From Curtobacterium luteum (GTDB lineage: Bacteria > Actinomycetota > Actinomycetes > Actinomycetales > Microbacteriaceae): a DNA stretch of 64,000 nucleotides. The notes beneath the pieces are model-generated. The model was not told the DNA's origin. It did no database searches and saw only the letters and a list, made by a program, of their open reading frames with translations. Position numbers and translations under genes: made by a program. This document shows, one piece after another, positions 63,846 to 64,000 of the stretch (within the stretch, counting starts at the first letter, position 1; every line of letters starts with the position of its first letter). Location of the stretch: positions 150,614 through 214,613 of the forward strand of contig NZ_BMOI01000006.1 in assembly GCF_014646995.1 (NCBI RefSeq), written 5' to 3'.

Positions 63846-63877
63846 GTGCGTGCGGTGCGGGTGGTGTCCGCGGGGTG

Positions 63878-64000
63878 TTACTTGATCTTGGCGGTGATGG
63901 TGGCGGTGCCGACGAGGAGGCCACGCTTGACGGCGTCGGTGCCGAAGGTCTTGTTCAGCAGGCCGGCAGCGTCCTCGGAGATGTGGACCGTGGTGCCGGT
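63878..64000 (-). CDS. C-terminal part of an unidentified protein
   Basis: Forty codons and a TAA are inside the window. The peptide contains VHISEDAAGLLNKTFGTDAV and ends GTATITAKIK. I cannot name it; the sequence resembles the ends of secreted or HtaA-like actinobacterial proteins, but this is a guess. Confidence 0.6.
   Translation of the reverse strand, partial: TGTTVHISEDAAGLLNKTFGTDAVKRGLLVGTATITAKIK

Overview
The window is 64 kb of very GC-rich actinobacterial chromosome with dense genes, many GTG starts and a strong habit of 4-nt stop/start overlaps (GTGA, ATGA). The gene content fits a Microbacteriaceae member, perhaps Curtobacterium or a near relative: DUF3180 next to folK, a coproporphyrin-type heme pathway with HemQ, mycobacterial-style FtsH/TilS/Hpt order, and NlpC/P60 and M23 cell-wall hydrolases. 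The genus is an inference from gene content; no database was consulted. It is mostly core chromosome, without integrase, transposase, CRISPR array or prophage module.

Layout. 1-6.0 kb: end of a NAD kinase family gene, a group-2 sigma factor whose upstream region carries five GGGGTAC heptamers, small ORFs, a zinc formaldehyde dehydrogenase and lysS. 6.1-15.3 kb: one long minus-strand series, tilS-hpt-ftsH-folP-folB-folK-DUF3180-two PH-domain membrane proteins-DUF2520, almost every junction overlapping; folE is not at its usual place between ftsH and folP. 15.4-19.4 kb: ppa, a very strong terminator, two paralogous secreted hydrolases (NlpC/P60 and M23) behind a 9-bp iterated motif, and a tRNA Glu-Asp-Phe cluster. 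19.4-30.2 kb: accessory metabolism (aldo/keto reductase, epimerase, nitroreductase, SDR), an Abi/HEPN-like protein, and a ddaH-rocD pair divergent from an Lrp regulator. 30.3-38.2 kb: putA with a divergent MarR gene, a yceI-ECF sigma-anti-sigma operon with a visible ECF promoter, a MOSC protein, an octanucleotide tandem repeat and a sugar-epimerase-like SDR. 38.2-45.1 kb: a YgiC/YgiB-like pair bracketed by two copies of a palindromic repeat, a His-rich small protein, a frameshifted AlkA-like glycosylase, pfkA, a quinone-reductase-like gene, a GntR regulator and a lone ABC ATPase.

45.2-50.2 kb holds the most unusual unit: isochorismate synthase, anthranilate/aminodeoxyisochorismate synthase subunits I and II, and a cysteine-rich iron-sulfur flavoprotein, all overlapping by 4 nt, facing an MFS exporter gene. 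The two outer promoters share a TGTCA direct repeat. I read it as a small chorismate-derived aromatic metabolite pathway with its own exporter.

50.2-61.7 kb is the heme locus: hemQ-hemH-hemC-hemD-hemB-hemL in one direction, then a DUF3618/holin-X/YtxH trio, the oxidase gene and hemE, and a divergent hemA. Glutamyl-tRNA enters through HemA and HemL, HemB/C/D/E make coproporphyrinogen III, and the oxidase, ferrochelatase and HemQ finish by the coproporphyrin branch. hemD has no normal start codon for its full fold and lies in frame behind the hemC stop. The window ends with a Nudix hydrolase, a repeat protein of unknown function, a DUF4232 lipoprotein, a GNAT acetyltransferase and the end of an unidentified gene.
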